Shown here piece after piece: positions 11,991 to 23,369 of a stretch of 64,000 bases of DNA. Position 1 is the stretch's first letter. Each line of letters starts with the position of its first letter. Source of the DNA: Amborella trichopoda (taxonomy: Eukaryota; Streptophyta; Magnoliopsida; Amborellales; Amborellaceae). The notes beneath the pieces were generated by a model, which searched no databases, was not told where the DNA came from, and saw only the letters and a list, made by a program, of their open reading frames with translations. The stretch is taken from positions 2,709,011-2,773,010 of the forward strand of contig NW_006495906.1 in the NCBI RefSeq assembly GCF_000471905.2, given 5' to 3'. The position numbers and the translations under genes are program-made.

Positions 11991-12776
11991 TTACAGGGTC
12001 AGTCGAGTTAGGGAAAGCGTTATCTTTGAGAATCCCTTCACAAAGCGCCCATAGTACCCGGCTAGCCCCAAGAAACTACAAACTTCGGTCACATTTGCTG
12101 GTCTCTCCCATTTAAGTACGGCTTCAACCTTGGAGAGGTCGACCGTGATCCCATCCTTGGAAATAATGTGGCCTAGGAAGGTTACGCTGGGAAGCCAAAA
12201 CTCACTCTTATTTAATTTGGCATACAACCTTTCTGACTTTAAAGTTTGCAAAACAGATCTTAGATGCTGCTCATGTAAGTCCCAGCTTTTCGAGTATACC
12301 AGAATATCATCAATAAAGACCACCACAAAGTTATCTAAAAAAGGTCGGAACACCCTATTCATTAGATCCATGAATGCAGCAGGGACATTGGTTAATCCGA
12401 ACGGCATCACAAGGAACTTGTAATGATCATATCGAGTTCTCAAGGCTGTCTTCGGGCTGCTCCCTTCCTTCACTCTTAGATGGTGATACCCTGATCGGAG
12501 ATCTATCTTTGAGAACACCTGGGCCCCTTGAAGTTGATCAAAGAGGTCATCGATTCTAGGTAGAGGATACTTATTGTTTACCGTTACTTGGTTCAACTGC
12601 CTATAGTCTATGCATAGCATCAGGGACTCATCTTTCTTCTTCACAAACAGGATGGGTGTACCCCAGGGTGACGCACTGGGTCGGATAAACCCCTTATCTA
12701 ACAATTCTTTCAACTGCTCTTTCAATTCCTTCAACTCTGTTGGGGCCATCCTATATAGTGCTTTAGAGATGGGCAC
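11991..12776 (-). pseudogene. pol: Ty3 reverse transcriptase domain
   Basis: This is an open 261-residue segment and the best preserved part of the element. RT motifs run in order: [21 protein letters not shown] (residues 29-49, here cited by position), CIDYRQLN (55), [15 protein letters not shown] with the first catalytic Asp (about 92), [17 protein letters not shown] (124-140), FIDDILVYS with the catalytic Asp pair (154-162), then FLGHIIS and the [13 protein letters not shown] block that leads to RNase H. It copies element RNA into DNA. Frame shifts on both sides cut it off from protease and RNase H. Confidence 0.93.
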
Positions 12777-12894
12777 AGTGCCCGAGACTATATCTATTTT
12801 AAGTTCAATTTCCCTTACCAGAGGTAGGGATGACAGTTCTGGTAGAGAATATCTCAGGGTACTCCTTTACCACATGTATCACTTCTAGTTGGGA

Positions 12895-13443
12895 CTAAAC
12901 ACCCCGATTTTCCACCACATAAGCCAGATACCCTTCACATTTCTTGGTCAAAAGGTGAGAGGCCTGGAGGGCAGAGACAAAGTGTAGTGGGGCAGCATCT
13001 TTAATACCCTCGAAGTGCAACTCCACTTGGTTAGGACGCCTAAAAGTCACGGTCTTTTCATGGTAGTTGACAATAGCATGGTGTGTATACATCCAGTCCA
13101 TGCCCAGAATGACATCAAATTCTTGAATGTCTAGATAAATCAAGTCCACTGGCAGGTCATGCCCATCAATTGAAACCTTACACTTCATATACACTCTATC
13201 TGTTTCCATAGTGCCTCCCATTGGTGTGCATACTACCAGGGTGTAGTTAAGGTGTGCAGGTGCAACATTCAAATAGAAAGAAAATTGAGAGCGTACCTTG
13301 GATCCAGGGTCAATTAAGGCTCTAACGTTAGCATCACAACTTGAGAGCGTACCTTGGATCACTGAGGTGGACGCCTTGGCCTCTTGTTTCGTGAGGGCAA
13401 ACAATCGTTCTTGAGTCTTCGGGCTGTCCTCGATCTTCATCAT
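12895..13443 (-). pseudogene. pol: Ty3 aspartic protease domain of pol
   Basis: This 182-residue frame holds a retropepsin: active-site block ALIDPGS (D45) and the downstream ILGMDWM block (residues 112-118), with a hydrophobic strand between. In Tekay elements the active site is usually D-S/T/P-G-(S/A)-THSFI; here the residues after DPGS are replaced by a stretch encoded by a 20-bp duplicate of nearby DNA (13285-13304 copied from or to 13341-13360). The enzyme would cut the Gag-Pol precursor. The frame itself is open, but the altered active-site loop and the broken neighbours argue against function. Confidence 0.85.
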
Positions 13444-13444
13444 A

Positions 13445-14379
13445 GGGCAGTCCCTAGCCCAGTGAACAGGCTTGCCTCACCTTAGGTATACATTCTTCTT
13501 TCGGTAATAATCTTCGGCAGGGTGGTTGTCCTTCCCATAGTGAGTATAAGCTGGGCATCGATCATTGCTCGTGCTGCCCGAGAGATTCCTCTGGTTCTTG
13601 GGTTCACCTGGTATGGCCTCCTCCTCACATCTCTTCTTGGAACTTGCCAGGGTGTCTTCCCGAGCCTCCCCGATGACGTAGCCTTCATCCTTCCTTCCTT
13701 CCTCGATTGGTGGTCCTCGCAATCTCTCTCAATCTTTAGGGCGAGGTCTTCCAACAAAGCGTATGACTTTAGGTTGGTCGACACTCTACCCCTTATATCT
13801 GACCGTAGGCCCCTTTCAAATTTGGTTGCCTTTCGTGCCTCAGTGTTTATAATATGGGGCGCATGCCTAGAGAGTTTTGTGAACTTGGCGGCATATTGCT
13901 CCACAATCATGTTTCGCTGCTGGAGCTCAATAAAATCTACTTCTTTCCTTTCCTTGACCGAGACTTGGAAGTATTTCTCATCAAAGGCTGCCAAAAAGTT
14001 CTCCCAGGTGGGTTCGGTTCCTAACTTCCTTTAGGTTTTCTTTATTAAGTCCCACAAGTGCTAGCTTCTCCTTTTAGCATGAATGTCCCGAGTCCAAATT
14101 TTTGCTCATCTGAGCAATGCAATACTTCTAGAATCTTCTCTATCTGTCTCTTCCATCTTTCAGCCTTCTCTACCCCTCCTTGGCCAAAAAAGGTTAGGGG
14201 CGCCGACCTTCTAAACCTCTCTAAAAGGCTATTATCATTCTGTTCCTGGGTAGGGGTAGACTGGGTGAGCATCAACTCCTTCATCATCTGGGTCATAGCC
14301 CCCAGAGTCCTATGGAATTCACCGAGTGTCTCGATGTTCCGTTGCTGGAACTAGCATTTCGGGTATGAGCTCTCGGCAT
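13445..14379 (-). pseudogene. gag: Tekay-type Gag, frameshifted
   Basis: Gag would form the particle and package element RNA. A start at 14379 opens a frame beginning MPRAHTRN. A second frame (14296-14045) contains the retrotransposon gag core (ERFRRSAPLTFFGQGGVEKA, then DEQKFGLGTFMLKGEA), and a third (13994-13482) continues it with the QYAAKFTKLSRHAP and KFERGLRSDIRG blocks. A degenerate C-terminal zinc knuckle lies in yet another frame near 13540 (CPAYTHYGKDNHPAEDYY, canonical Cys positions partly lost). At least three frame changes are needed to follow the protein, so this is a pseudogene. Confidence 0.87.
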
Positions 14380-14478
14380 CTTCGACTTAACCACAAGAGC
14401 ACCCAGTCACTTGTCTACCCCACAGTTATTCTAAAGACTCCTATCCTAACTCCTTAGGCTAAAGACCCTATCCTGGCT

Positions 14479-14490
14479 GCTCTGATACCA
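14479..14490 (-). promoter_or_regulatory. Primer binding site, tRNA-iMet type
   Basis: The minus strand reads TGGTATCAGAGC, the standard complement of the 3' end of plant initiator tRNA-Met. It begins four bases inside the 5' LTR edge, where minus-strand DNA synthesis would start. Confidence 0.93.
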
Positions 14491-15476
14491 TAACTGTCAT
14501 AACCCCGCCCCGACCACCTTATCCTTGATGATGGAGAGTGACCAGCCGAGGGTTCATGAACCCAATATAGCGTTTGTTACTCGGGAAGGAGCAGACTCAA
14601 CGATTTATTCTTGGTAATCAAGCAAACCAAGGAAAGTCGATGCTCACAAGCCTAAAAGTTTAAAACTTAGCAAATTCATTCATAAGAAAAGATGTTTCAT
14701 GACATTACATTACACCCCAAAAGTAGTACAATACAGTTCAGGGCTCCAGGGTCCCAAATTACATAGTTCAAAGAAAGCAGTACAATTAGGGCTTAGAGCC
14801 CAGCTACCTACAGGATCTAAAAATCCTTCTCTGAATGGCCGCTTTGATCTTTAGCTGCAACCCGCACTCCCAACTCTAAACCTGTCACTTTCAGCCTACA
14901 AGGAGGAAAAATAATGGAATGAGTTTTGAAGCTCAGTAAGCAGATCTAGTGTTATACTTTGGGAACAAGTCTACCCATGTGCAATAAACAATTTATTAGA
15001 TCATAATCTGTGGCAGTGCAGTAGTCACGTATATTGGTCATCAGATCAGTACATCAACTATAAACCGGATATCCGAGCAACAGTGCATCAATTATAGACA
15101 ATATCATGCAGTGATTACAACTACAGGAAATCATAGTCACAATTCATTTGTTACACACTCACTCTCTAGTTCCCTACTCCTGTTGGTAGAAGTCCTATCC
15201 ATCAGGCCAAGCTAAACCCGTTGCTTAGGACTTCTACCATCCCACAGGAGGGTGGGAAATGACAAGTGGGGTAATCCGCTTCGTAATACCCTCAACTCCC
15301 ACACAGTCCCCCACGCACATTGGGGGTTCGACAGGTCTTTACCTTGCAAGGCATCAATCAATCACATATCTCATCTCATGAATCATAGAGAGTGACCCTC
15401 TTTTATCCCCTAACCAGTTCCTGTCATTGTACAGGTTAGGGAACATGCCAGCATTACTGTCTCAATGCATCAGTCT

Positions 15477-15509
15477 CCACTACGCGATGGGTGACCCATC
15501 GCGTAGTGG
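15477..15509. repeat. Perfect 33-bp hairpin in 5' LTR
   Basis: Arms 15477-15492 and 15494-15509 are exact reverse complements (16 bp) around a single base. The arm is ccactacgcgatgggt. The copy in the 3' LTR (7907-7938) is the same structure with a few mismatches. Confidence 0.85.
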
Positions 15510-16939
15510 CCAGTATCCATTAACCATGGCCATTCTCACATTGATATAACAAAGCAGTTTTCACTACCAATGGGTCCCCCATTGCGTAGTGGTCATCATT
15601 AGGGCCTCATCTCTTGCTAGAGAATTCTATTCATTCATGCCATATCAATGCTTCATAACAGATAAATCACATTCTCATCATAACAATATGGCAATTAACA
15701 CGAAACATTCATTACATGAATCGTAGCATAACATTTACACATGGATACCGTCAACGGAATTTTGGCACTTATTGTGAAACTTTCGTCATAAAATAATCAC
15801 ATCAATATGGGACTTATCAGTTTTCACATAGCACAATGTTGTGGAGCATCATACACATAACCTTGTGGCATATGCATGGCAATTATCATATAGCATTCAC
15901 GCCCTCCACTTATCGAGGAAATTTTAATGCTTCAATTAATAGCTAGCTGAGAGAATTTCAATGTTTCACTTATCACGGAAATTGGACCTCATTAGTGTGG
16001 TCAAAAAGTTAGTTTTAAACGAATAATAGTTGTTGAAAAAAAGTGAGTAGTGACACCCTCACGCATTTAGGGGTATAACTCAAAATTTATGGAAAGTTTT
16101 TAAAATCTCAAAACATGTAACTGTAAGTCTATTCACAGGGCTTTCCAATGGTGGTAATTTGAGGACGTTTGGACGTCGTTTGCTAGGCCAAAAGTGCGGC
16201 CTAAAAAGAGTCACAATTGCTGGAATTTACAGCAACTGTGGGCAATGACATGTCTCACGCTTTAGGCCATATCTTTTGGTCCAGGTGACATTTTATCATG
16301 ATACAAAAAGAAAACTTTAACTAGACATGTATACCTTTCATTTAAAACCTATTTGGACCCATTTAGGAGTCGTTTGGTCAGCGAAAAGCACAGGGCAAAA
16401 GCTCACACAGTTTCTGTAAAAATCTCCTTCACTCAAGCATTAACATTCCATCACCATATCATACACCCTCTTATAGTTTGACTTAAGTCATAATTTAGTC
16501 TTAATCATATCAAGAAACTTGTGAGTTTGGTAAGGAAATAACTCTATAATTTTTTCTAAAATTCATTGTCCATGTTCAAGCATTATTCCACTTCATTTTT
16601 CGTCCACTCTACATTTGTTCATTCTATAGGTCCTATCCCATTTAAATGAACCTAGGGAAGGTATAACACTAAATTCACTTACATAAAGGTCACGACGCCC
16701 CCTAAACTTCCTTACGTAGGTCGCCCCTTGCTCCCCTACTACAGCCTCACTCCTGGGCCTTCACGTACAGGTCACCCCGTGCTCCAGTAGGTAGCCTCCT
16801 AACGGCAGCAGCACAAGGCCCTCTAGAAAGAGAATGTTTGAGGGAAAGAGAGAGAAACAACGCTGTGGCTGGCATCACTCGCGCGACACTGACAGGCACG
16901 GCGTGGTGCTGACACCGCTCACGACTTCACACTTGACCA

Positions 16940-17295
16940 ACCATGCATGGTGTTACTTCAGGCAGCGACGCTCTTGATGGAAACACTCTTGCGGCGATGT
17001 GCCAGACGACGATACACGCTCATGGCAATGCTGCAAATGGCGATACACTTGCAGCGATGCTCCAGCTGGCGACAAACACTCGCGGCGATGCTCCAGACGG
17101 CGATACATGCTCGTGATGATGCTCCAGACGGCGATACACGCTTGCTGCGATGCTCCAGACGGCGATACACACTCGTGGCGATGCTTCAAACAGCGATGCT
17201 CCAGAAGGTGATACATGCTCGCGGCGATGCTTCAAATGGCGTTACACGCTCGCAGCGATGCTCCAGATGGCGATGCACGCTCGCGGCGATGCCTC
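16940..17295. repeat. 31-bp minisatellite in U3 of Tekay-type 5' LTR
   Basis: Counterpart of the array at 9440-9795, with the same unit but differing in copy sequence and number of partial units, which shows independent drift or slippage after insertion. Confidence 0.85.
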
Positions 17296-17439
17296 CATGT
17301 TACATGGATGACACTAGGCCAAATCACACGGACGACGCTATCCTTTGACCTTAGCACCGGTCATGCGCTCTTGCCTCCTTCGATTTCCTTCTTTCTACTG
17401 CCGCGAGTGATCAGACTTAATTGAATTGTGGCCCTTACA

Positions 17440-17580
17440 AGACCATATGCAACCTAGACCCTATATAAGTGTCCAAAACTACCTAAAGCCTGTCCTAAGT
17501 TTAAGGTCACTGTATTGTTCCAAGATTCGCTTGAATTAGACGTACAGATAAAAAGATATAAAAAATAACAATTTGGTCCC
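17440..17580. other. Short unassigned spacer
   Basis: Sequence between the Tekay-type element and the next LTR. No feature recognised. Confidence 0.5.
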
Positions 17581-18417
17581 TGTAAGACCCAAGTGTCGGG
17601 CCTCGGGCCAGGCCGTAATACAGCCAGGAAGGCCCAGATGTGGCCTAATGATGCAGTAAAAATGTGTTTTCTTTATTGGATAAGCCAAATTGAATCTTAT
17701 AAATACCCCCTCCGTCACCCAAAAATAGACGAAAAAAGAGATCAAGAAATACTTAGAAAATCCTAGAATTACAAAAATAGCAAAAACATTACCCGAAAAT
17801 AGGAAAACCCTTTAGAAAATTCCTAAAAAAATCCAAGAAAAACCCCAAAATCCTAGTAAATCTGAAAATTCAGATTTAAGCTTAGGAGCCTCCAAAACCG
17901 AAAAACCCTCCTAAACTCTTAGAAAAGCCTAGGTAGACACTACAAAAAATTCCCTAGCTTTTCGCCCTACTTAGAAACCCTAGATTTAGGTAAAAAGACC
18001 TTGGATCTACTGATTTTCGACAAAAATAATCATCCAAAGGGAGATGATAACGCAGATCAAAAGAGCGGCCTGATCCAAGCCTAAAACTTTGTGTTCCGGG
18101 TCCCAGAAGGTAAGTTGCTTTTCAATCTTCAATTTTAGTTAATTTTTCCCATCTAATTTAGTTTTATTTTCTATATTTTTTGTTATTTATTAGTTTATAA
18201 AGTTTTTTTTCCCATTGTTAATGCAAAATACACAGATCTGGAAGCTTTCGCTGTCAGTGGACCTAAGAAAGGATAAGATCTGAATAGATCTGTATCATTC
18301 TTGTGCCCAAAATTTGAACGACCCCACTCTCTCTATCTTTAACAAATTTAACTCAAATTTTTGCTAAGATTTGCGTAGATCTCGTACTAGAGACCGACAC
18401 ATATTAGAGAGTAAACA
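17581..18417 (+). repeat. 5' LTR of a second Ty3-type element
   Basis: The 837-bp block begins TGTAAGACCC and ends TAAACA, directly before a primer site. A TATA box (TATAAATA) at 17698-17705 is close to the left end, giving a short U3. The TGTAAGACCCAAG start resembles LTRs of the Tat group. No partner LTR occurs in the window. Confidence 0.75.
17698..17705 (+). promoter_or_regulatory. TATA box of 837-bp LTR
   Basis: TATAAATA followed by CCCCC and an A-rich leader; expected start at about 17730. Confidence 0.6.
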
Positions 18418-18420
18418 GTT

Positions 18421-18438
18421 TCGCGCCCACCGTGGGGC
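18421..18438 (+). promoter_or_regulatory. Primer binding site, tRNA-Lys type
   Basis: TCGCGCCCACCGTGGGGC differs at one base from TGGCGCCCACCGTGGGGC, the complement of the 3' end of plant tRNA-Lys. It follows the LTR end by three bases. Confidence 0.8.
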
Positions 18439-20038
18439 ATCTTAAGCTTCCCTATTTTTGTATTCTCTCACTAAAAAAAGTTTTTGAAAATTTTACAATC
18501 CCTGTTTTTGAAAAAACAGAGAAAACAAAGTCTAAAAATGATCACAAAAACACCAGAAAACATCATGAGACTTAGGAATTTCGATTCGGGGTACACTGCT
18601 TTTGTCTGACACACCTCGTGTCGTGCAACAAATGTACAGACTGCTCAAGACAATTTCCCCACTACTTTCGGTGATTTTGGCATGCTTAGTCTCCCTATTT
18701 GTGCCTTCTATAAAATCCAAAAAAAAATAATTAAGAAAATTCAAAAATATAAAAAATAGATTTCAAAAAGAGTTCTTTTCAAGGCTAGATTTTATCATCT
18801 CTATCTTTTTTAGATTTATTTTTATCTCTTTAGATTCATCTCTATATCTTTAGAGCATATTTATCTCTTTAGATTCATTTCAATTTCTCTTTAGAGCATA
18901 CTATCTCTTTAGATTAATCTCCATATCTTTAGAGCATATTTACCTCTTTAGAGTCATTATCATCTTTTAGAACATGTTTTATCTCTTTAGATTGATCCGT
19001 ATCTTTTTAGATTCATATTTATCTATTTAGATTATCATCATCTCCTTATAATCATATTTATTTATTTTTATACATCTCTCTCTAGATTTATCTTTATCAT
19101 TTTTTTTAGATTCATCTTTATCTCTTGAGAGCCATCGTTTAAAAAAAAAAAATCATCGTTAGCTCTTTAATTTTCTTTATCTTCTCTTCTCAAATAGATA
19201 AAAAATTTTGAAAAACTTCTCTTTCTTTATCTTGGTAAATTAGAGTTTTTCTTCTTTGCTTTAATCTTGCTTGACTTTATCTACTAGTTTAGATTTCTTT
19301 TGATCATATCTTGATTTAAAACTAGATCTTTTTCATACTTTTCTTGCATTAGATTTTAGGTTGTCTTTTACATGTGTCTCTTTGATCACTCACATTGTTG
19401 CTTTTACACACGAATCACACACGCATCAAACATACCAAAATCTTCAAAGTTTCGAAAAACCCTACACCGATCAGGAGTCGTGTGGGAACCTAGCTTTGTA
19501 TGTACGGCATTGGGGTGATCTAGCAATAAAGCAATGCACCTCTCTGGGGAAATCCGACCATGAATGCAAACCCACTTTTAAGTAAGGACAGCCCTCTCAT
19601 AGTTACTGAAGCTGAACCTTGTGTGGGCAATCGTATAAGCCTAACTCATTGTAGCATTTTCTTTAGCTAGGAACACAAACTTTGCTTAACCTACCCATAG
19701 TAGATATTAGGTCAAAAAGACTCTTTCAAATCTATTTTGATTGCTTCTTATGTTGCATAGTCATGTCTGTAGTCCGTAGTGACTCGGATATCGAGTCCAC
19801 CACCGTGTCTAGACCCCCTAGGATGACTTGACCCGAGGGACCTTATGGCTTAGTTCCCTGGGCCTACCTTGCTCTAGATCACTCTAGATCGAGTTCTATT
19901 GGGTCTATTGTCCCACACCCAGGGTTAAGCATAGCTAACCCAATCGTGAGTCAACCGAGCCGTGTAGTCCAGTAGGTCTGCATGGCTCTAGGCACCCTCA
20001 ATAGCTAAGGTATTCGACCTGGGTCTAAAGAACAAGGG
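18439..20038 (+). other. Untranslated leader of the 837-bp-LTR element
   Basis: No coding domain is seen. The first kilobase is strongly T/A-rich. From about 18790 to 19140 it carries a loose tandem repeat around tctctttagattcat. 19440-20030 is more complex but lacks recognised motifs. This is the expected place for a long 5' leader before gag. Confidence 0.55.
18790..19140. repeat. Imperfect TTTAGA-type tandem repeat
   Basis: Repeating blocks of tttatctctttagattcat and tctttagagcatat alternate with variable spacing, giving a low-complexity, pyrimidine-rich plus strand. Confidence 0.7.
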
Positions 20039-21270
20039 TTGAACCCACATTCATCTTCTAGGTCTACGTCTAGGGGAGATGATGCCCAATCAGTAGCTCA
20101 AACCCCTTTAGCTTCCAATTCTAAGGGAGATGCCACCCATCTAGGGTCGCATCACCCACAAATGATTGAGTCTAAGGGAAGTGCCACTAAACCGACGGGT
20201 CACCCCACACTTTCATCGAAATCTGAGTGATGATGTTCAAATAGGGCCACACCACCCATATATGTCTAGCTCTAAAGTTGATGCTGCCCAACTAGGGGTG
20301 CGCCCTCCACCTTTACAAAGTCCAAGTCTAAGGGAGGTGTTGCTGAAATTTACACTATCGGCAACACCCCAGCTCCCCCTAACCCACAAGGTCAAGTACA
20401 CCTCAGTATACCTCCCCAAGGTGAGGGTCTTGTCCAATCAGGTCGGGATCCTCGAAAGACCCATTCTAGGGGCTCTAATAGTCAGAATTCGAGCCGTCAT
20501 AGTTTACTCAATAGGGGCACTTACCCTGAGTTCCCTGATTTTGATCAAGAACTCCTCGAGTTCTATGACAACTTTTCATTTGAGAGGCTCGACAACTTGC
20601 TTTCAGTCAATACCTTCTTGAGGCGTGCTGGTCTTGTCAAGCTGTATGCCCCACCTAGGGCATCGAGTCGTCAGTCAAGTCAGATTCAAGGACCTCTTTA
20701 GCTTATGACCAACAAAGTCCTATGAGTTCTACCACGTTGGCAAGCCGGCACTGCTAATCGTCTCGTCCTCCAACTCCTATAAATTTGACTCGATCATGGG
20801 ACCGTCCATCCCATAGCCAATCCAAACCTAACTCTCTATAGGTCATGTATAGTCATCCACCGGTGCAGCCTCTTTAGGCCTCCCCAGTTCCATACCATCA
20901 GTCACAGATGGTCTATTCTGCCCCTGTTCCAACTCAATATCCCACAAGTCAACCATACCAGTCATCTCCATACCCTTTTTTCGCAGTCTCTGCCTCTAGT
21001 CATCCTTACTCGGGATATCCATTGTAGCAGGCCCCGATTATCCATTTATAGGCCCCGACACCGGCTTATCAGCCTCTGGCTCCTCCAGTCCAGGTCCCTC
21101 CTCAAACCTACCTATACTGTCCTCTAGTTTAGGTCACTCCTCAGACCTACCCACACCATCCTCCAGCCTAGGCACCTCCACCAGTGCTAATCCAATATCA
21201 AGCTTCGGCCGCCCCGGCCCTAACACCTCTGCTAATGCCGGTCTCATGTTAGGTTCCGACCATATAGTCC
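20039..21270 (+). pseudogene. gag: Gag-like remnant with internal repeats and Pro-rich tail
   Basis: Frame 20039-20230 opens with an Arg/Ser-rich start and then repeats a unit resembling SKGDATHLGSHHP; at DNA level the unit (tctaagggagatgccaccca...) recurs about every 55-60 bp to 20340. In other frames 20510-20700 reads FPDFDQELLEFYDNFSF and NLLSVNTFLRRAG, like the N-terminal part of plant Ty3 Gag proteins. 20740-21250 codes for a Pro/Tyr/Ala-rich stretch with in-frame stops. No zinc knuckle or pol domain follows; the sequence changes abruptly into Tat 3' non-coding sequence near 21270. Gag identity is inferred from position and composition. Confidence 0.5.
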
Positions 21271-21359
21271 GTTGGAGACTATAAACTGCTACCTATTCTT
21301 ACATGTCTCCATGGAGTTACCGCATGACACCCTCCTACATATCCCCTACTACATCCTTC

Positions 21360-21700
21360 TTCACCACCACGTGTGTTCCCCCTTCACCGCCGCCGGTGTT
21401 TTCACTGACGCGAGTGTTCACTACCACGGGTGTTTTCACTACCGTGGGTTTTTCACTACCGCAAGTGTTCACCACCGCGGGTGTTTTCACTACCGTTAGT
21501 GTTTTTCGCAGCGAGTGTTTGCCGCCGCAAGTGTTCACTGCCACGATTGTTCACTTCCGCGAGTGTTTTCCATCGCCGCTAGTGTTTTTCATCGCCGCAC
21601 GTGTTCCTTCTTCACTGCCGTGTGTGTTCCTTCATCGTCGAGCATGCTACCACCATGCGTGCTTCATCACCAAGCATGCTATTGCCGTGCGCATTCTCAA
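21360..21700. repeat. GTG/CCGC-rich short tandem repeat
   Basis: Degenerate units such as 'cgggtgttttcactacc' repeat about every 22-26 bp. Open frames over it encode only Val/Phe/Thr/Pro-rich peptide repeats. A relative occurs at 56660-56860 in the same relative place. Confidence 0.7.
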
Positions 21701-22104
21701 GACATGCTCTCCTACTGTCAAGCATTTCATCGTCGTGCACGTCCCATCATTATCCCCAGTAGGAATTACACTTGTGCCGCAACCCTTCATCCCTAGTGGA
21801 GCTAGGTGTATGTCAAGAAAAAAAGTCATGCTTACCTCTTCAATCCCTAGTGGGTCTAATCTGCACTAAGCTACCTTATCCCTAGGAAGTTAGGTCACCT
21901 TTCGTAAACCTACTCTCCATGGAGTCTCATCTTTCACCCCCAAAGATTCACACTTGCCCCCCTAATCCCCAATGAAGTATGCTTCCGTTTGCCACCCCTC
22001 CTTAGGCCACCATCTCCATCTGAGCCCTCTGCTTGTGTATAGCCTTAACTAGTTTATCCCCAGGGAGTCGACTGTCATCCATGCTTCTATTACCCATGGT
22101 GCTT

Positions 22105-22920
22105 CACTTACATGGCGACCCAAACCATGGTTCGTGCTGCATGACCTTAAACTGCATACCCATGGTCCGTGCTGCATGACCCTAAATTGTATAGCCATGG
22201 TCCGTGCTGCAAGACCTTAAACTACACAGCCATGGTCCGTACTGCATGACATTAAACTATACAGCCATGGTCCATGTTGCATGACCCTAAACTGCACAGC
22301 TATGGTCTGTGCTGCATGATCCTAAAGTACTCTGCTATGGTCCGTGTCGCATGACCCTAAAGTGCACAACTATGGTCTATGCTGCATGACCCTAAACTCC
22401 ACAGCTATGGTCCGTGCTGCATGACCCTAAATTGCACAGTTATGGTCCGTGCTGCCGTGACCTCAAACTGCACAGCCATGGTCTGTGATGCATGACAATA
22501 AACTGCACAGCCATGATCTGTGCTGCATGACCTTAAACTGTACAGCTTTGGTCTAAGTGCATGACCCTAAATTGTATGGTCCAAACTATATGACCTTAGA
22601 CTTTTGCGGAGAACTAGTTTCACAACCTTAAACTGCATGGCCTTAGATGCATGACCTTTAAATTTCGTAGCCACGGTCTAAGCTATGTGACCCTAAACCA
22701 TAGTGCACATCCTGGCTGCATGACGTTAAAAGGCTTAGCACCCAGGGTCCAAACTATATGACCTTAAACTGTAGCGGAGATCTAGTTGTACAACCTTAAA
22801 CTGCATGGTCCTAGTTGCATGACTCTAAAACCGCATAACCACGGTCCAAGCTATATGACCTTAAACCATAGGGCATGTCCTGGCCTCATGACGTTAAACT
22901 GCTTTGCACAGGTCGCAGAG
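22105..22920. repeat. 35-bp minisatellite (TGACCTTAAACTGCA type)
   Basis: Units of about 35 bp, each with catggtccgtgctgcatgac followed by a 'cctaaactgcacag' block. Clean repeats run to about 22580 and more diverged, longer-spaced ones to about 22920, with a last block at 23270-23365. The same family occurs at 31169-31430 and 57270-57690. Confidence 0.88.
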
Positions 22921-23369
22921 GCATGACCTTAAATTCACCCCCATATACATGCACACACCCTTTACATGCATCTTCACGCAGGTCTTTCTTAACCGACCCA
23001 TCCATGTGCGCACATCACCTTCCTCACCTCCCCAGTAAATCCATCTTCCTTCATTACCATTCATCATTCCTCAGTGAGTCTCACCTGTGCTCACAAAACG
23101 GTGAGCTATCCCACCACCCATACTCGTCGTCAGCTAGTGGGTGACCACTTTTCACCCTCCATTCGTACATGATCCATCTTTCATAGGTAGCCTCGTGCCA
23201 TCTCCTCAAAGTGAGTCAAAACCACCCCATACTCACTCCATGGCCTCAACAGATTGCTACCCATCTCAACTACGGTCTATTTGTATGACCTTAAACTGTA
23301 GTGCATGTCCTGGCTACATGATGTTAAAAGGTTTTGCACAAGTCTCGAAGGCATGACCTTAAACTCGCC

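Larger units (their letters stand above)
6922..17439 (-). mobile_element. Tekay-lineage Ty3/gypsy LTR retrotransposon (chromovirus)
   Basis: This is a 10.5-kb element on the minus strand. Two LTRs of about 3.0 kb (6922-9960 and 14495-17439) start and end with matching sequence. A tRNA-iMet primer site lies next to the right (5') LTR and a purine tract next to the left (3') LTR. Between them, in order on the minus strand, are gag, protease, RT, RNase H, integrase and a C-terminal chromodomain, the architecture of Tekay/Del chromoviruses. Flanking pentamers AAACC and AGACC differ at one base, consistent with an aged target duplication. All genes carry frameshifts or stops and the LTRs have diverged by substitutions and indels, so the copy is old and inactive. 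Confidence 0.93.
14495..17439 (-). repeat. 5' LTR of the Tekay-type element
   Basis: Read on the minus strand it begins TGTAAGGGCCAC (17439) and ends GGGGTTATGACA (14495). It aligns along its length with 6922-9960. Compared with that copy it has an extra block of about 45 bp near 16730-16780 and lacks about 88 bp, including the TATA box, near 16858. It contains a 31-bp minisatellite in U3 and two hairpins in the U5 part. Confidence 0.92.

Noticed and set aside
13522..14034. 170-aa plus-strand frame
   Set aside because: Shadow of the minus-strand gag gene of the Tekay-type element.
22105..22920. Regular short repeats suggestive of a CRISPR array
   Set aside because: Units are directly adjacent 35-bp tandem copies without unique spacers, and the context is a plant retrotransposon.
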